64,000 nucleotides of DNA from Saprospiraceae bacterium (GCA_016710585.1 JADJVN010000002.1:124001-188000), one strand, 5' to 3'. Positions 45,840 to 54,265 are shown, counted from the stretch's first letter. Program-made: numbers and translations. The notes: a model not told the origin generated them from the sequence alone.

Positions 45840-46396
45840 TGGGATATTTACCGCGTTTAAAAGAACATTATAAAAAACACGTGATTCCTGTGATGATGGA
45901 GACATATAAGTATGGCTCAATTATGGAAGTTCCTCGTATCACAAAAGTATCCGTGAATCAAGGTATAGGTCAAGCGACACAAGATAAAAAACTTGTGGAC
46001 ATCGGTATCGCTGAGATGGCAATGATCACAGGTCAAAAGCCCGTAGCAACAATGTCTAGAAAGGCGATATCAAACTTTAAGTTGCGTGAAAAACTACCTA
46101 TTGGGGTAAAAGTGACATTGCGCAATGTTAAAATGTATGAGTTTATGGACAGGTTAATTTCTGTTGCTTTACCGCGAGTAAGAGACTTTAGAGGTGTTAA
46201 TGATTCAAGTTTTGACGGTAGAGGTAATTTTACAATGGGTATCACTGAGCAGATTATATTCCCTGAGGTGGATTTGGATAAAATCAACAAAATCACAGGA
46301 ATGGATATCACCTTTGTAACGACAGCCAAAACTGATGCAGAAGCATACACATTACTTAAAGAAATGGGTATTCCATTTAAAAACCAGAAGAATTAA
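45839..46396 (+). CDS. rplE: 50S ribosomal protein L5
   Basis: The start chosen is ATG 45839, overlapping the rplX stop as TGATG; a GTG one codon upstream is less likely. The 185-residue protein has YLPRLKEHYKKHVIP, ITKVSVNQGIGQATQDKK, ITGQKPVATMSRKAISNFKLREKLPIGVKVTLR, VALPRVRDFRGVNDSSFDGRGNFTMGITEQIIFPEV and GMDITFVTTAKTDAEAYTLL. L5 binds 5S rRNA in the central protuberance. rpsN follows 5 bases later. Confidence 0.97.
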   Translation: MGYLPRLKEHYKKHVIPVMMETYKYGSIMEVPRITKVSVNQGIGQATQDKKLVDIGIAEMAMITGQKPVATMSRKAISNFKLREKLPIGVKVTLRNVKMYEFMDRLISVALPRVRDFRGVNDSSFDGRGNFTMGITEQIIFPEVDLDKINKITGMDITFVTTAKTDAEAYTLLKEMGIPFKNQKN

Positions 46397-46401
46397 TCTA
46401 T

Positions 46402-46671
46402 ATGTCAAAAAAATCAATTGTAGCTCGACAGATTAAGCGTGAAAAAATGGTTGCGAAATTCGCAGACCTTCGTGCAAAATTGAAATCTGAAGGTAATTGG
46501 GAAGAGTTGGATAAACTTCCGAAGAATAGTTGTAAAGTAAGATTAAAAAATAGATGTCAGTTGACTGGAAGACCTAAGGGTTATATGCGTCGATTTGGTG
46601 TTTCTAGATATATTTTTAGAATGATGGCTCTGGATGGAAAATTACCTGGAGTTACAAAAGCAAGTTGGTAA
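46402..46671 (+). CDS. rpsN: 30S ribosomal protein S14, non-zinc type
   Basis: Encodes 89 residues (SKKSIVARQIKREKMVAKFADLRAKL, CQLTGRPKGYMRRFGVSRYIFRMMA...LPGVTKASW). This is the long form lacking the CxxC-x13-CxxC zinc ribbon; only two scattered cysteines remain. S14 helps assemble the 30S head with S3 and S10. No zinc-binding paralogue is present in the window. Confidence 0.97.
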   Translation: MSKKSIVARQIKREKMVAKFADLRAKLKSEGNWEELDKLPKNSCKVRLKNRCQLTGRPKGYMRRFGVSRYIFRMMALDGKLPGVTKASW

Positions 46672-46692
46672 AATTTATATAAAAGAAAAAGT

Positions 46693-47100
46693 ATGGCAGC
46701 AGTTACAGATACTATAGCAGATTTTCTTACCAGAATCAGAAATGCACAGATGGCAAGCCACCGTATCGTGGATATTCCAGCATCAAATGAGAAAAAGAAA
46801 ATTACAGAAATATTATATAATTACGGTTATATTCTAAAGTATAAATTTGAAGATACTGAGAATAAGCAAGGTGTAATTCGTATCGCTTTAAAATATGATC
46901 CAATCACGAGATTGCCAATAATCAGAGAGTTACTGAGAGTGAGCAAACCGGGAAGAAGAATATACAAAGGCGCTACAGAATTGCCAAGAGTAATCAATGG
47001 CTTAGGTATAGCTATTATTTCTACTTCAAAAGGAATAATGACAGATAAAGATGCCAAAAAAGAAAATGTAGGCGGAGAAGTACTTTGCTACGTTTATTAA
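46693..47100 (+). CDS. rpsH: 30S ribosomal protein S8
   Basis: Encodes 135 residues: DTIADFLTRIRNAQMASHRIVDIPASNEKKKITEIL, RLPIIRELLRVSKPGRRIYKGATELPRVINGLGIAIISTSKGIMTDKDAKKENVGGEVLCYVY. The terminal GEVLCYV(Y) is the S8 signature. In E. coli S8 represses the spc operon through an rplE-leader helix; that structure was not sought here. It is a primary 16S rRNA binder. Confidence 0.98.
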   Translation: MAAVTDTIADFLTRIRNAQMASHRIVDIPASNEKKKITEILYNYGYILKYKFEDTENKQGVIRIALKYDPITRLPIIRELLRVSKPGRRIYKGATELPRVINGLGIAIISTSKGIMTDKDAKKENVGGEVLCYVY

Positions 47101-47125
47101 TTTTTACAAATTATTAATACAAGTT

Positions 47126-47680
47126 ATGTCTCGAATAGGAAATAAAGTTCTATCATTACCAAAAGGTGTAGAATTAAAATGTGAAAAAGGATTGGTTACT
47201 GTTAAAGGTCCAAAAGGAACCCTTACACAGCCAATTGATGTAGATATGTCAGTGACAGTTGAAGACGGTACAGTAACTGTAAAGCGTCCAACAGAGCAGA
47301 AAAGACATAAATCATTGCATGGCTTGACAAGAGCTTTGGTTGCAAATATGGTGACTGGAGTTTCAGACGGATTCCGTAAGGAAATGGAATTGGTCGGAGT
47401 AGGATACAGGGTAGCCAATACAGGTAATTTATTAGAAATGTCTGTAGGTTATTCACATCCGATTGTGTTTGCAGTGCCTTCAGAATTGAAAGTAGAGACG
47501 TTGACTGAAAAAGGACAAAATCCTAAAATTATATTAACTGGATCCGATCTTCAATTGATGGGTCAAATATGTGCTAAATTAAGAGCACTTAAAGCTCCAG
47601 AGCCCTTTAAAGGAAAAGGGATCAAATTTGTGGGTGAAGTTATTCGTAGAAAAGCTGGTAAAGCTGCTGGTAAAAAATAA
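47126..47680 (+). CDS. rplF: 50S ribosomal protein L6
   Basis: Encodes 184 residues: MSRIGNKVLSLPKGVELKCEKGLVTVKGPKGTLTQPI, HGLTRALVANMVTGVSDGFRKEMELVGVGYRV, GYSHPIVF, ILTGSDLQLMGQICAKLRALKAPEPFKGKGIKFVGEVIRRKAGKAAGKK. Both L6 repeats and the family's PEPFKGKGI signature are present. L6 lies near the sarcin-ricin loop. rplR begins 19 bases after its stop. Confidence 0.98.
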   Translation: MSRIGNKVLSLPKGVELKCEKGLVTVKGPKGTLTQPIDVDMSVTVEDGTVTVKRPTEQKRHKSLHGLTRALVANMVTGVSDGFRKEMELVGVGYRVANTGNLLEMSVGYSHPIVFAVPSELKVETLTEKGQNPKIILTGSDLQLMGQICAKLRALKAPEPFKGKGIKFVGEVIRRKAGKAAGKK

Positions 47681-47699
47681 TCTCCAAAAAAGAATTATT

Positions 47700-48050
47700 A
47701 TGAAGCTGACAATTAAAGATAAAAGACAAAAAGTAAAGCACCGGATTCGTAAGACAGTTATTGGCTCTCCAGAGAGACCAAGGCTAAGTGTATTCAGAAG
47801 TAATACTCAAATGTATTGTCAATTAATAGATGATAGCGCAGGTAAGACAATTTGTGCTGCATCAACTAAAGACAAGTCGATCGGGAAAGCTTCAAAATCA
47901 GAACAAGCTAAGAAAGTTGGGGAGTTGATCGCATCAAAAGCAAAATTGAATAATATTTCTGCAGTTGTGTTCGATCGAGGTGGATTTCTATATCACGGAA
48001 GAGTAAAGCAACTGGCTGAAGGCGCACGTGAAGGTGGACTTATTTTTTAA
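47700..48050 (+). CDS. rplR: 50S ribosomal protein L18
   Basis: The start chosen is ATG 47700 (MKLTIKDKRQKVKHRIRKTVIGSPERPRLSVFRSN); an open frame extends upstream into rplF but has no L18 character. The 116-residue protein continues MYCQLIDDSAGKTICAASTKDK and FDRGGFLYHGRVKQLAEGAREGGLIF. L18 binds 5S rRNA with L5. rpsE follows 17 bases later. Confidence 0.98.
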   Translation: MKLTIKDKRQKVKHRIRKTVIGSPERPRLSVFRSNTQMYCQLIDDSAGKTICAASTKDKSIGKASKSEQAKKVGELIASKAKLNNISAVVFDRGGFLYHGRVKQLAEGAREGGLIF

Positions 48051-48067
48051 TATTTGAAAGATAGATA

Positions 48068-48586
48068 ATGGCTAAATCACATATAGTTAGAGTAAAACCG
48101 GGAGAATCAGAGCTTAAAGAAAAGCTTGTTGTATTAAACCGTGTTGCGAAAGTTACCAAAGGAGGTAGAACTTTTAGTTTTTCAGCTCTTGTTGTCGTAG
48201 GAGATGGCAATGGTGTAGTTGGACAAGGCTTGGGCAAAGCTAGAGAAGTAGCAGATGCCATCACTAAGGCTGTGGACGATGCAAAGAAAAACTTAATTCA
48301 AGTACCTATCCATAAGGGAACAATTGCTCATGAGCAAAAAGGGAAATATGGAGCTGGAAAAGTATTTATAAAACCAGCTGCAGATGGAACTGGAGTTATT
48401 GCTGGAGGTGCGATGAGAGCTGTATTAGAAATTGCTGGAGTACATAATGTATTGGCAAAATCAAATGGTTCTTCAAACCCTCACAATGTGGTTAAAGCGA
48501 CACTTGATGCCTTAACTAAAGTAAGGAGTCCACAAGTGATTGCTAAAGCAAGAAGAATTGAAGTTTCTAAAGTATTTGAAGGATAA
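48068..48586 (+). CDS. rpsE: 30S ribosomal protein S5
   Basis: Encodes 172 residues: ELKEKLVVLNRVAKVTKGGRTFSFSALVVVGDGNGVVGQGLGKAREVADAI, IPHKGTIAHEQKGKYGAGKVFIKPA, GAMRAVLEIAGVHNVLAKSNGSSNPHNVVKATLDAL. It has the double-stranded RNA-binding-like N-domain and the S5 C-domain. S5 contributes to decoding accuracy and mRNA unwinding at the entry channel. rpmD follows 14 bases later. Confidence 0.98.
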   Translation: MAKSHIVRVKPGESELKEKLVVLNRVAKVTKGGRTFSFSALVVVGDGNGVVGQGLGKAREVADAITKAVDDAKKNLIQVPIHKGTIAHEQKGKYGAGKVFIKPAADGTGVIAGGAMRAVLEIAGVHNVLAKSNGSSNPHNVVKATLDALTKVRSPQVIAKARRIEVSKVFEG

Positions 48587-48600
48587 TTAAAGCAAAGTAT

Positions 48601-48780
48601 ATGAGCAAACTTAGGGTTACACAAGTAAGATCAATAATAAAAACCAATGCAAGACAAAAGAAAACTGTTCAAGCACTAGGTTTAAAATGTGTGCATGATA
48701 CAGTTGAATTGCCAGACAATCCTCAAGTCAATGGAATGTTGGTCAAGGTAAACCATTTAGTTACAGTAGAAAAAATATAA
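48601..48780 (+). CDS. rpmD: 50S ribosomal protein L30
   Basis: A short frame of 59 residues (MSKLRVTQVRSIIKTN, QKKTVQALGLKCVHDTVEL, MLVKVNHLVTVEKI) fills the gap between rpsE and rplO, exactly where rpmD belongs in the spc order. The L30 signature RS.I......K.T..ALGL is present. The rplO ATG follows 2 bases after the TAA. Confidence 0.96.
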   Translation: MSKLRVTQVRSIIKTNARQKKTVQALGLKCVHDTVELPDNPQVNGMLVKVNHLVTVEKI

Positions 48781-48782
48781 AA

Positions 48783-49235
48783 ATGGGACTACATAATTTA
48801 AAGCCTTCTAAAGGAGCAATACATAAAGAGAAAAGAATAGCAAGAGGAGAAGGATCTGGACATGGAGGAACATCCACGAAAGGACATAAAGGGATGAAAG
48901 CACGAGCTGGAGGAGATAACAAACTTGGATTTGAAGGAGGTCAGACACCACTTCAAAGAAGATTGCCTAAAGTTGGTTTTAAAAATATTTCCCGTGTGGA
49001 ATACAATACTTTTAACTTAGATCAATTGAATAATCTAGTTGAAAGATTTTCATTTACTGAAATTACACCAGAAATCTTGAGCACGAATCATATCGTGAGT
49101 AAAAAAGATAAGATTAAAATTTTGGGTAGAGGTGAATTGAAATCTAAATTGAATATCAGTGTTCACGCTTGTTCGGCAACAGCTACGGAGAAAATCAAAG
49201 CTGCCGGTGGTTCAATAGAGCTAATTCAAAAATAG
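48783..49235 (+). CDS. rplO: 50S ribosomal protein L15
   Basis: Encodes 150 residues: MGLHNLKPSKGAIHKEKRIARGEGSGHGGTSTKGHKGMKARAG, FEGGQTPLQRRLPKVGFKNISRVEYNTFNLDQL, VHACSATATEKIKAAGGSIELI. The basic, glycine-rich N-terminal extension reaching into the 23S rRNA core is intact. secY begins 3 bases after the stop, the normal spc arrangement. Confidence 0.98.
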   Translation: MGLHNLKPSKGAIHKEKRIARGEGSGHGGTSTKGHKGMKARAGGDNKLGFEGGQTPLQRRLPKVGFKNISRVEYNTFNLDQLNNLVERFSFTEITPEILSTNHIVSKKDKIKILGRGELKSKLNISVHACSATATEKIKAAGGSIELIQK

Positions 49236-49238
49236 ACA

Positions 49239-50603
49239 ATGAAAAAGTTAATCGAAACTATAAAAAATATCTGGAGTATAGAGGAGCTTAAGAATAAGAT
49301 CCTCTATACTCTTGCACTTTTAGCTGTATTCAGGATTGGATCTTTTATCGTTTTACCAGGAATCAATGCTGCAGCTTTATCTAAAGGAGCAAATGACACC
49401 AACAGTTTGTTTGGTTTGATCAATACTTATTCAGGTGGTGCATTCAATCAGGCATCTATTTTGGCACTAGGGATTATGCCTTATATTACTGCATCCATCA
49501 TTATCCAGTTATTGGGCTTTGCAGTTCCCTATTTCCAGAGACTTCAACAAAAAGAGGGAGAGTCTGGTAGAAGGAAATTAAATCAGTTCACTAGAATTCT
49601 GACAGTATTCATTACCTTAGTTCAAGGTGGAGGATATTTGACATATTTGAAATCAATGCCTGGAGTTGTGGATCCAAATATGAGTGCTTTTGTATTTTGG
49701 TTTTCCAATAGTATCATATTAACTGCAGGAACAATATTTGCTATGTGGTTAGGTGAGAGGATTACAGAGCGTGGTATCGGTAATGGTACTTCTATGATCA
49801 TTATGATTGGTATTATCGCCTCATTGCCATCAGCATTCTCATTTGAACTTCAATCACAATTATCAAACAATGGTTTGATCATTTTTATATTTGAGTTAGT
49901 GATTTTATTTTTGATTGTCATTGGTTCAATATTAATCGTTCAAGGTGTTAGAAAAATTCCAATCCAGTTTGCAAAAAGAATGGTAGGAAGGGGAACAGGT
50001 GCAATGCCAGTCTCTACAGATAGAGATTATATTCCTTTAAAAGTGAACGCTGCAGGTGTGATGCCAATCATCTTTGCACAAGCGATTACTTTTTTACCTT
50101 TGACAGCAGCACAGTATTTGAGCGGAAATCCTGCATTGGGTACCTCTGGGATACTTCAGACTTTGACAGATCCTTATGGATTTTGGAGTAATGTTATGAC
50201 TTTTATTCTGGTAGTAGGTTTTACTTATATTTATACAGCATTAATCGTAAATCCTCAAAATTATGCAGAGTATCTTAAAAGAAACAATGCATTCATTCCA
50301 GGAATAAAACCAGGTGAGGATACTGAGGAGTTCATAGATAATGTAACTACTAGAATCACATTGCCAGGATCAATATTTTTGGGAATCGTGACTATCCTTC
50401 CTGCAATAGCAGTAATTGCTGGAGTAAATCAACAATTTGCTCGTTTCTTTGGAGGATCTTCAGTTTTGATTTTGGTTGGAGTTGTATTGGATACTCTAGC
50501 GCAAATTGAATCTTATCTTTTGATGAGAAAATATGATGGTCTAGTAGAGTCAGGAAGAATTGAAGGAAGAAATCAGGGAATTGGCCCAATGATTACTTCA
50601 TAA
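49239..50603 (+). CDS. secY: Preprotein translocase subunit SecY
   Basis: Encodes 454 residues with ten membrane helices. Family motifs: LRKKILYTLALLAVFRIGSFIVLPGIN-type first helix, LGIMPYITASIIIQLL (TM2/plug region), GERITERGIGNGTSMIIMIGIIASLPS, KMINVAGVMPIIFAQAI-like sequence (LKVNAAGVMPIIFAQAI) and the C-terminal cytoplasmic loop NPQNYAEYLKRNNAFIPGIKPGEDTEEFI, ending with LLMRKYDGLVESGRIEGRNQGIG. It is the channel of the Sec translocon through which T9SS cargo proteins first cross the inner membrane. Confidence 0.97.
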   Translation: MKKLIETIKNIWSIEELKNKILYTLALLAVFRIGSFIVLPGINAAALSKGANDTNSLFGLINTYSGGAFNQASILALGIMPYITASIIIQLLGFAVPYFQRLQQKEGESGRRKLNQFTRILTVFITLVQGGGYLTYLKSMPGVVDPNMSAFVFWFSNSIILTAGTIFAMWLGERITERGIGNGTSMIIMIGIIASLPSAFSFELQSQLSNNGLIIFIFELVILFLIVIGSILIVQGVRKIPIQFAKRMVGRGTGAMPVSTDRDYIPLKVNAAGVMPIIFAQAITFLPLTAAQYLSGNPALGTSGILQTLTDPYGFWSNVMTFILVVGFTYIYTALIVNPQNYAEYLKRNNAFIPGIKPGEDTEEFIDNVTTRITLPGSIFLGIVTILPAIAVIAGVNQQFARFFGGSSVLILVGVVLDTLAQIESYLLMRKYDGLVESGRIEGRNQGIGPMITS

Positions 50604-50617
50604 AAAGTATACTTACC

Positions 50618-51418
50618 ATGATCTACTTAAAGACAGATGACGAGATTCAGAAAATAAAGGAAAGTTGTATTTTAGTATGTAAGACTTTAGCTGAAGTAGC
50701 TTCGCATCTTAGACCTGGAATTAGTGGATTTAAATTGAATGAAATTGCTGAAGATTTTATAAGAAGCAATGGAGGAATTCCTTCATTTTTAGGATATAAG
50801 AATTTTCCTGCAAGTTTATGCATCTCAAAAAACGAAGTAGTCGTCCATGGGATACCCAATAATGAAATTTTTGAAGAAGGTGATGTTGTTTCCATTGATT
50901 GTGGTGTGTATAAAAATGGATTTCATGGGGATTCAGCTTATACATTTATTATAGGAGATACTCATCCTGAAATAAAGAAGCTGCTCAGAGTGACCAATGA
51001 GTCCTTATACGAAGGAATCAAAACCGCAGTAGCTGGTAATCGTGTAGGTGATATTGGAGCTGCAATTCAGACACATACAGAGATCAAGCAGCATTATGGT
51101 GTCGTGAGAGAACTGGTAGGGCATGGAGTGGGTAAAAACCTACATGAAGCCCCAGAAGTTCCGAATTTTGGGAAAAGAGGAAAAGGACCAATGCTTAAAG
51201 AAGGAATGGTCATCGCAATAGAGCCAATGATAAATCTTGGCACACGCAAAATAAAGCAAAAAGATGATGGTTGGACCATAGTCACAGCAGACAAAAAAGC
51301 CTCTGCTCACTATGAACATACCATCGCAATAAGAAAAAATGAGGCTGAAATCCTCTCAGATCACAGTTTCATAGAAAAATCTATTAAAAATAACAACGAA
51401 TTAGGAAATTTTTCGTAA
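50618..51418 (+). CDS. map: Methionine aminopeptidase, type I
   Basis: Encodes 266 residues with the pita-bread fold motifs: FLGYKNFPASLCISKNEVVVHGIP, metal ligands in VSIDCGVYKNGFHGDSAYTFIIG, RELVGHGVGKNLHEAPEVPNFG, MVIAIEPMIN and the last glutamate in SAHYEHTIAIRKN. It removes the N-terminal methionine from nascent chains. Its place between secY and infA is the usual order of Bacteroidota and many other phyla. Confidence 0.97.
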   Translation: MIYLKTDDEIQKIKESCILVCKTLAEVASHLRPGISGFKLNEIAEDFIRSNGGIPSFLGYKNFPASLCISKNEVVVHGIPNNEIFEEGDVVSIDCGVYKNGFHGDSAYTFIIGDTHPEIKKLLRVTNESLYEGIKTAVAGNRVGDIGAAIQTHTEIKQHYGVVRELVGHGVGKNLHEAPEVPNFGKRGKGPMLKEGMVIAIEPMINLGTRKIKQKDDGWTIVTADKKASAHYEHTIAIRKNEAEILSDHSFIEKSIKNNNELGNFS

Positions 51419-51425
51419 AAAGTGC

Positions 51426-51439
51426 GATATTTGCACTCC
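51426..51439 (+). promoter_or_regulatory. Possible promoter -7 element upstream of infA
   Basis: GATATTTG (51426-51433) differs from TAnnTTTG at the first base only and is followed by CACTCC, the extension shared with the gyrB, rpsL and rplP candidates. It lies 17 bases before the infA ATG, in the gap after map. Confidence 0.35.
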
Positions 51440-51450
51440 GAAATTAAAAG

Positions 51451-51669
51451 ATGGTCAAAAAGAACCTTATAAACCAGGATGGCGTAATCGAAGAAGCATT
51501 GTCAAACGCAATGTTTCGGGTAAGATTACAGAATGATCATCTAATAATTGCTACAATTTCAGGTAAAATGCGGATGAATTATATTCGAATTTTGCCAGGA
51601 GATAAAGTAGCCGTAGAAATGAGTCCTTATGACTTGTCTAGAGGTAGAATTACATTTAGGTACAAATAA
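51451..51669 (+). CDS. infA: Translation initiation factor IF-1
   Basis: Encodes 72 residues, exactly the normal length of this OB-fold protein: INQDGVIEEALSNAMFRVRLQNDHLIIATISGKMRMNYIRILPGDKVAVEMSPYDLSRGRITFRYK. IF-1 blocks the A site during initiation. rpmJ starts 17 bases downstream and the candidate promoter lies just upstream. Confidence 0.98.
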   Translation: MVKKNLINQDGVIEEALSNAMFRVRLQNDHLIIATISGKMRMNYIRILPGDKVAVEMSPYDLSRGRITFRYK

Positions 51670-51686
51670 AATTAAACCGGAGCAAA

Positions 51687-51803
51687 ATGAAAGTAAGAGC
51701 TTCTATAAAGAAAAGAACTGAAGATTGCAAGATTGTCCGTAGAAACGGCAAGTTGTATATAATCAATAAAAAGAATCCAAAATTTAAACAACGTCAAGGT
51801 TAA
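51687..51803 (+). CDS. rpmJ: 50S ribosomal protein L36, non-zinc type
   Basis: A 38-residue frame (MKVRASIKKRTEDCKIVRRN ... KKNPKFKQRQG) between infA and rpsM. The start KVRAS and end KFKQRQG are the L36 hallmarks. The zinc ligands (CxxC, C, H) of the C+ form are gone; only one cysteine remains, so this is the zinc-independent form. Too short for many gene finders. Confidence 0.96.
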   Translation: MKVRASIKKRTEDCKIVRRNGKLYIINKKNPKFKQRQG

Positions 51804-51809
51804 TCAATT

Positions 51810-52188
51810 ATGGCACGTATAGCAGGTATAGATTTACCAAGAAATAAAAGGGGAGTAATTGGACTGACTTATATATATGGAATAGGTCCATCAACAGCAA
51901 AGAAATTGTTGGATGATGTGGGCATAGACCATAATACAAAAGTTGGGGATTGGTCAAACGATCAAGTTCAATCTATTGCAATTAAAATTCAAGATGATGT
52001 CAAAGTCGAAGGAGAACTTCGTTCTGAGGGTACAGTTGAGTATAAAGCGATTGATGGATATTGCCTGTTATAGAGGAATCAGACATCGTAAAGGACTTCC
52101 AGTAAGAGGACAGCAGACAAAAACGAATGCACGTACTCGTAAAGGAAAGAGAAAAACGGTCGCGAATAAAAAGAAAGCAACTAAGTAA
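51810..52188 (+). CDS. rpsM: 30S ribosomal protein S13, frameshifted near 52028
   Basis: The N-terminal part (ARIAGIDLPRNKRGVIGLTYIYGIGPSTAKKLLDDVG ... KVEGELRSE) is normal. The rest, VQLSIKRLMDIACYRGIRHRKGLPVRGQQTKTNARTRKGKRK...TK, is in another frame. Removing one G from the run at 52028-52030 joins them into 125 residues, the expected length. S13 contacts the P-site tRNA and forms intersubunit bridges; it is essential, so the extra G is almost certainly a sequence error. Confidence 0.95.
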
Positions 52189-52212
52189 TAGTTATATCGT
52201 AAAGAAGCAATT

Positions 52213-52598
52213 ATGGCTAAAGGAAAAAGGCAAAAAAGAGGAAAGTTAAGATTGATGCTGATGGTTTGGCATTCATTCAAGCAACTTTCAATAATATTAT
52301 CATTTCTGTTTGTAATAAAGCAGGTGAAGTAATATCTTGGGCTAGTGCTGGAAAAGCAGGATTTAGAGGTTCTAAGAAAAACACACCTTATGCTGCTCAG
52401 ATGGCTGCAAATACAGCGGCTGCAACTGCATTTGATGCAGGGATGAGAACAGCTGAAGTGTATGTGAAAGGACCTGGAGCTGGAAGAGAAGCAGCGATCA
52501 GAGCATTGGATGCTACTGGTATCAAAGTGCTTAAGATCACAGACTTGACGCCAATACCTCACAACGGATGCAGACCACCAAAACATAGAAGAGTTTAA
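52213..52598 (+). CDS. rpsK: 30S ribosomal protein S11, frameshifted near 52243
   Basis: The start MAKGKRQKRGK (from 52213) is in one frame and KIDADGLAFIQATFNNIIISVCNKAGEVISWASAGKAGFRGSKKNTPYAAQ...NGCRPPKHRRV in another. Adding one A to AAA at 52242-52244 joins them as QKRGKVKIDADG and gives 128 residues, the expected size. Uncorrected, the protein would lack its rRNA-binding N-terminus. S11 forms the 30S platform with S18. Essential, so a base error is the likely cause. Confidence 0.95.
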
Positions 52599-52626
52599 TA
52601 CAAATTTATCAGAATAGAATCCGAAT

Positions 52627-53238
52627 ATGGCAAGATATACAGGACCAGTTACGAAAAAATCTAGAGCAGTAGGTCAATCTTTAACAGGATATGACAAAGC
52701 TTTCGAAAAGAAAAAATATCCTCCTGGACAACATGGTCCATCAAGAAAGAGAAAGCAAAAGTCTGACTATGCAATCCAGTTAATGGAGAAGCAAAAAGCA
52801 AAATTCACCTATGGTGTATTAGAGCGTCAGTTCCGTAATATTTTTCACGATGCTCATAAGAAAGGTGGTGTTACAGGTGAAAACTTGTTTCAATATCTTG
52901 AGGCAAGATTGGACAATACTGTGTTCAGATTCGGCGTTTCAACTACTAGAAAAGGTGCGCGTCAGATTGTAAATCATAGACACGTTACTGTTAATGGTAA
53001 GTTGGTGAATATTCCTTCATATAGACTAAAACCAGGTGACATCGTTGCGGTAAAAGGCAAGTCACAGGGTCTTGAATATATCAGCCATCAAGTATCGCAA
53101 AAAAATGATATGAGAAGATTCCCTTGGTTAGAGTGGAACTCAGATAAAATGGAAGGTAAATTCCTTCAGTACCCAAGCCGTGATCAAATTCCTGAAATGA
53201 TTAATGAGCAGTTAATCGTGGAATTGTATTCTAAATAA
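52627..53238 (+). CDS. rpsD: 30S ribosomal protein S4
   Basis: Encodes 203 residues: MARYTGPVTKKSRAVGQSL, YPPGQHGPSRKRKQKSDYAIQLMEKQKAKFTYGVLERQFRNIFHDA, LEARLDNTVFRFGVSTTRKGARQIVNHRHVTVNGKLVNIPSY (S4 RNA-binding fold), ending PEMINEQLIVELYSK. S4 is a primary 16S rRNA-binding protein. The normal alpha-operon order rpsM-rpsK-rpsD-rpoA-rplQ is kept. Confidence 0.98.
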   Translation: MARYTGPVTKKSRAVGQSLTGYDKAFEKKKYPPGQHGPSRKRKQKSDYAIQLMEKQKAKFTYGVLERQFRNIFHDAHKKGGVTGENLFQYLEARLDNTVFRFGVSTTRKGARQIVNHRHVTVNGKLVNIPSYRLKPGDIVAVKGKSQGLEYISHQVSQKNDMRRFPWLEWNSDKMEGKFLQYPSRDQIPEMINEQLIVELYSK

Positions 53239-53265
53239 AATTTAATCACAACGTCATCATTGAGT

Positions 53266-54265
53266 ATGAGTATTTTAAACTTTCATAAACCTGATAAAAT
53301 TATCCTTCAAAAAGCAAATGATTTTGAAGGTACTTTTGAATTTAAACCTCTGGAGCCAGGTTTTGGTCAGACAGTAGGAAATTCACTAAGAAGGGTATTA
53401 TTATCATCTTTGGAAGGTTATGCTATTTCTGCAGTTCGCATCGCAGGAGTGGAGCATGAGTTTTCAACAATAAAAGGGGGTTATCGAAGATGTCGTAGAG
53501 ATTATCTTGAATCTTAAAAAGATTCGTATAAAATTGAAGAATCCATCAGATGAAATAAAGGAGCAAAAAATTTATCTTACAATTAGTGGTAAAGATCAAT
53601 TTTTGGCTGGAGAAATAGAAAGAAATTCAAATGTATTTCAAATTACAAACCCAGATTTAGTGGTTTGTCATATGGAACCTTTTGTGAATTTGGAGATCGA
53701 AATGACGATCACTAAAGGAAGAGGATATGTTGCTGCTGACGAGGTGTCAACTAAGGATCTTCCACTTGGTGTAATTCCGGTCGATGCGATTTATACTCCT
53801 ATAAGAAATGTTTCTTACAGTATTTCAAATACAAGGGTAGGACAAAAAACAGATTACGAAAGATTGATTTTGAATCTTCAGACAGACGGTACTATCCATC
53901 CAGAGGAAGCAATAAAAGAAGCTTCTAGGATTCTTATTCACCATTTGTTATTGATTACAGATGAGAATATCACATTCGAAGATGCAGTAAGAAAAGAAGA
54001 TACCATAGTCGATGAGCATGTACTTCATATGAGAAAATTGCTCAAGACACCATTGGAAGATTTAGATTTATCAGTAAGAGCATACAACTGCTTGAAGGCT
54101 GCAAAAATTAATTCACTTGGAGAGTTGGTGAGATATGATATGCACGAACTGTTGAAGTTTAGAAATTTTGGTAAGAAATCATTAGTAGAAATAGAAGAAT
54201 TGCTTCAGATCAAAAACTTGAGTTTTGGAATGGATCTAGTGAAGTATAAACTAGACGAAGATTAG
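53266..54265 (+). CDS. rpoA: DNA-directed RNA polymerase subunit alpha, frameshifted near 53476-53480
   Basis: The start chosen is ATG 53266 (MSILNFHKPDKIILQKAN); a TTG two codons upstream is less likely. The frame is normal through RIAGVEHEFSTIKG, then fails; GVIEDVVEIILNLKKIRIKLK and the rest lie in another frame ending at 54265. Removing one G from the G5 run at 53476-53480 gives 332 residues, the expected length. The N-domain (assembly of beta subunits) and C-domain (LSVRAYNCLKAAKINSLGELVRYDMHELLKFRNFGKKSLVEIEELL, the promoter/activator-binding alpha-CTD) are both present. The subunit is essential, so the lesion is a base error. Confidence 0.96.

Noticed and set aside
52021..53520. Programmed ribosomal frameshifting in rpsM, rpsK or rpoA
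   Set aside because: No slippery heptamer with downstream structure is evident, both +1 and -1 changes are needed in adjacent genes, and such control is not known for these proteins.
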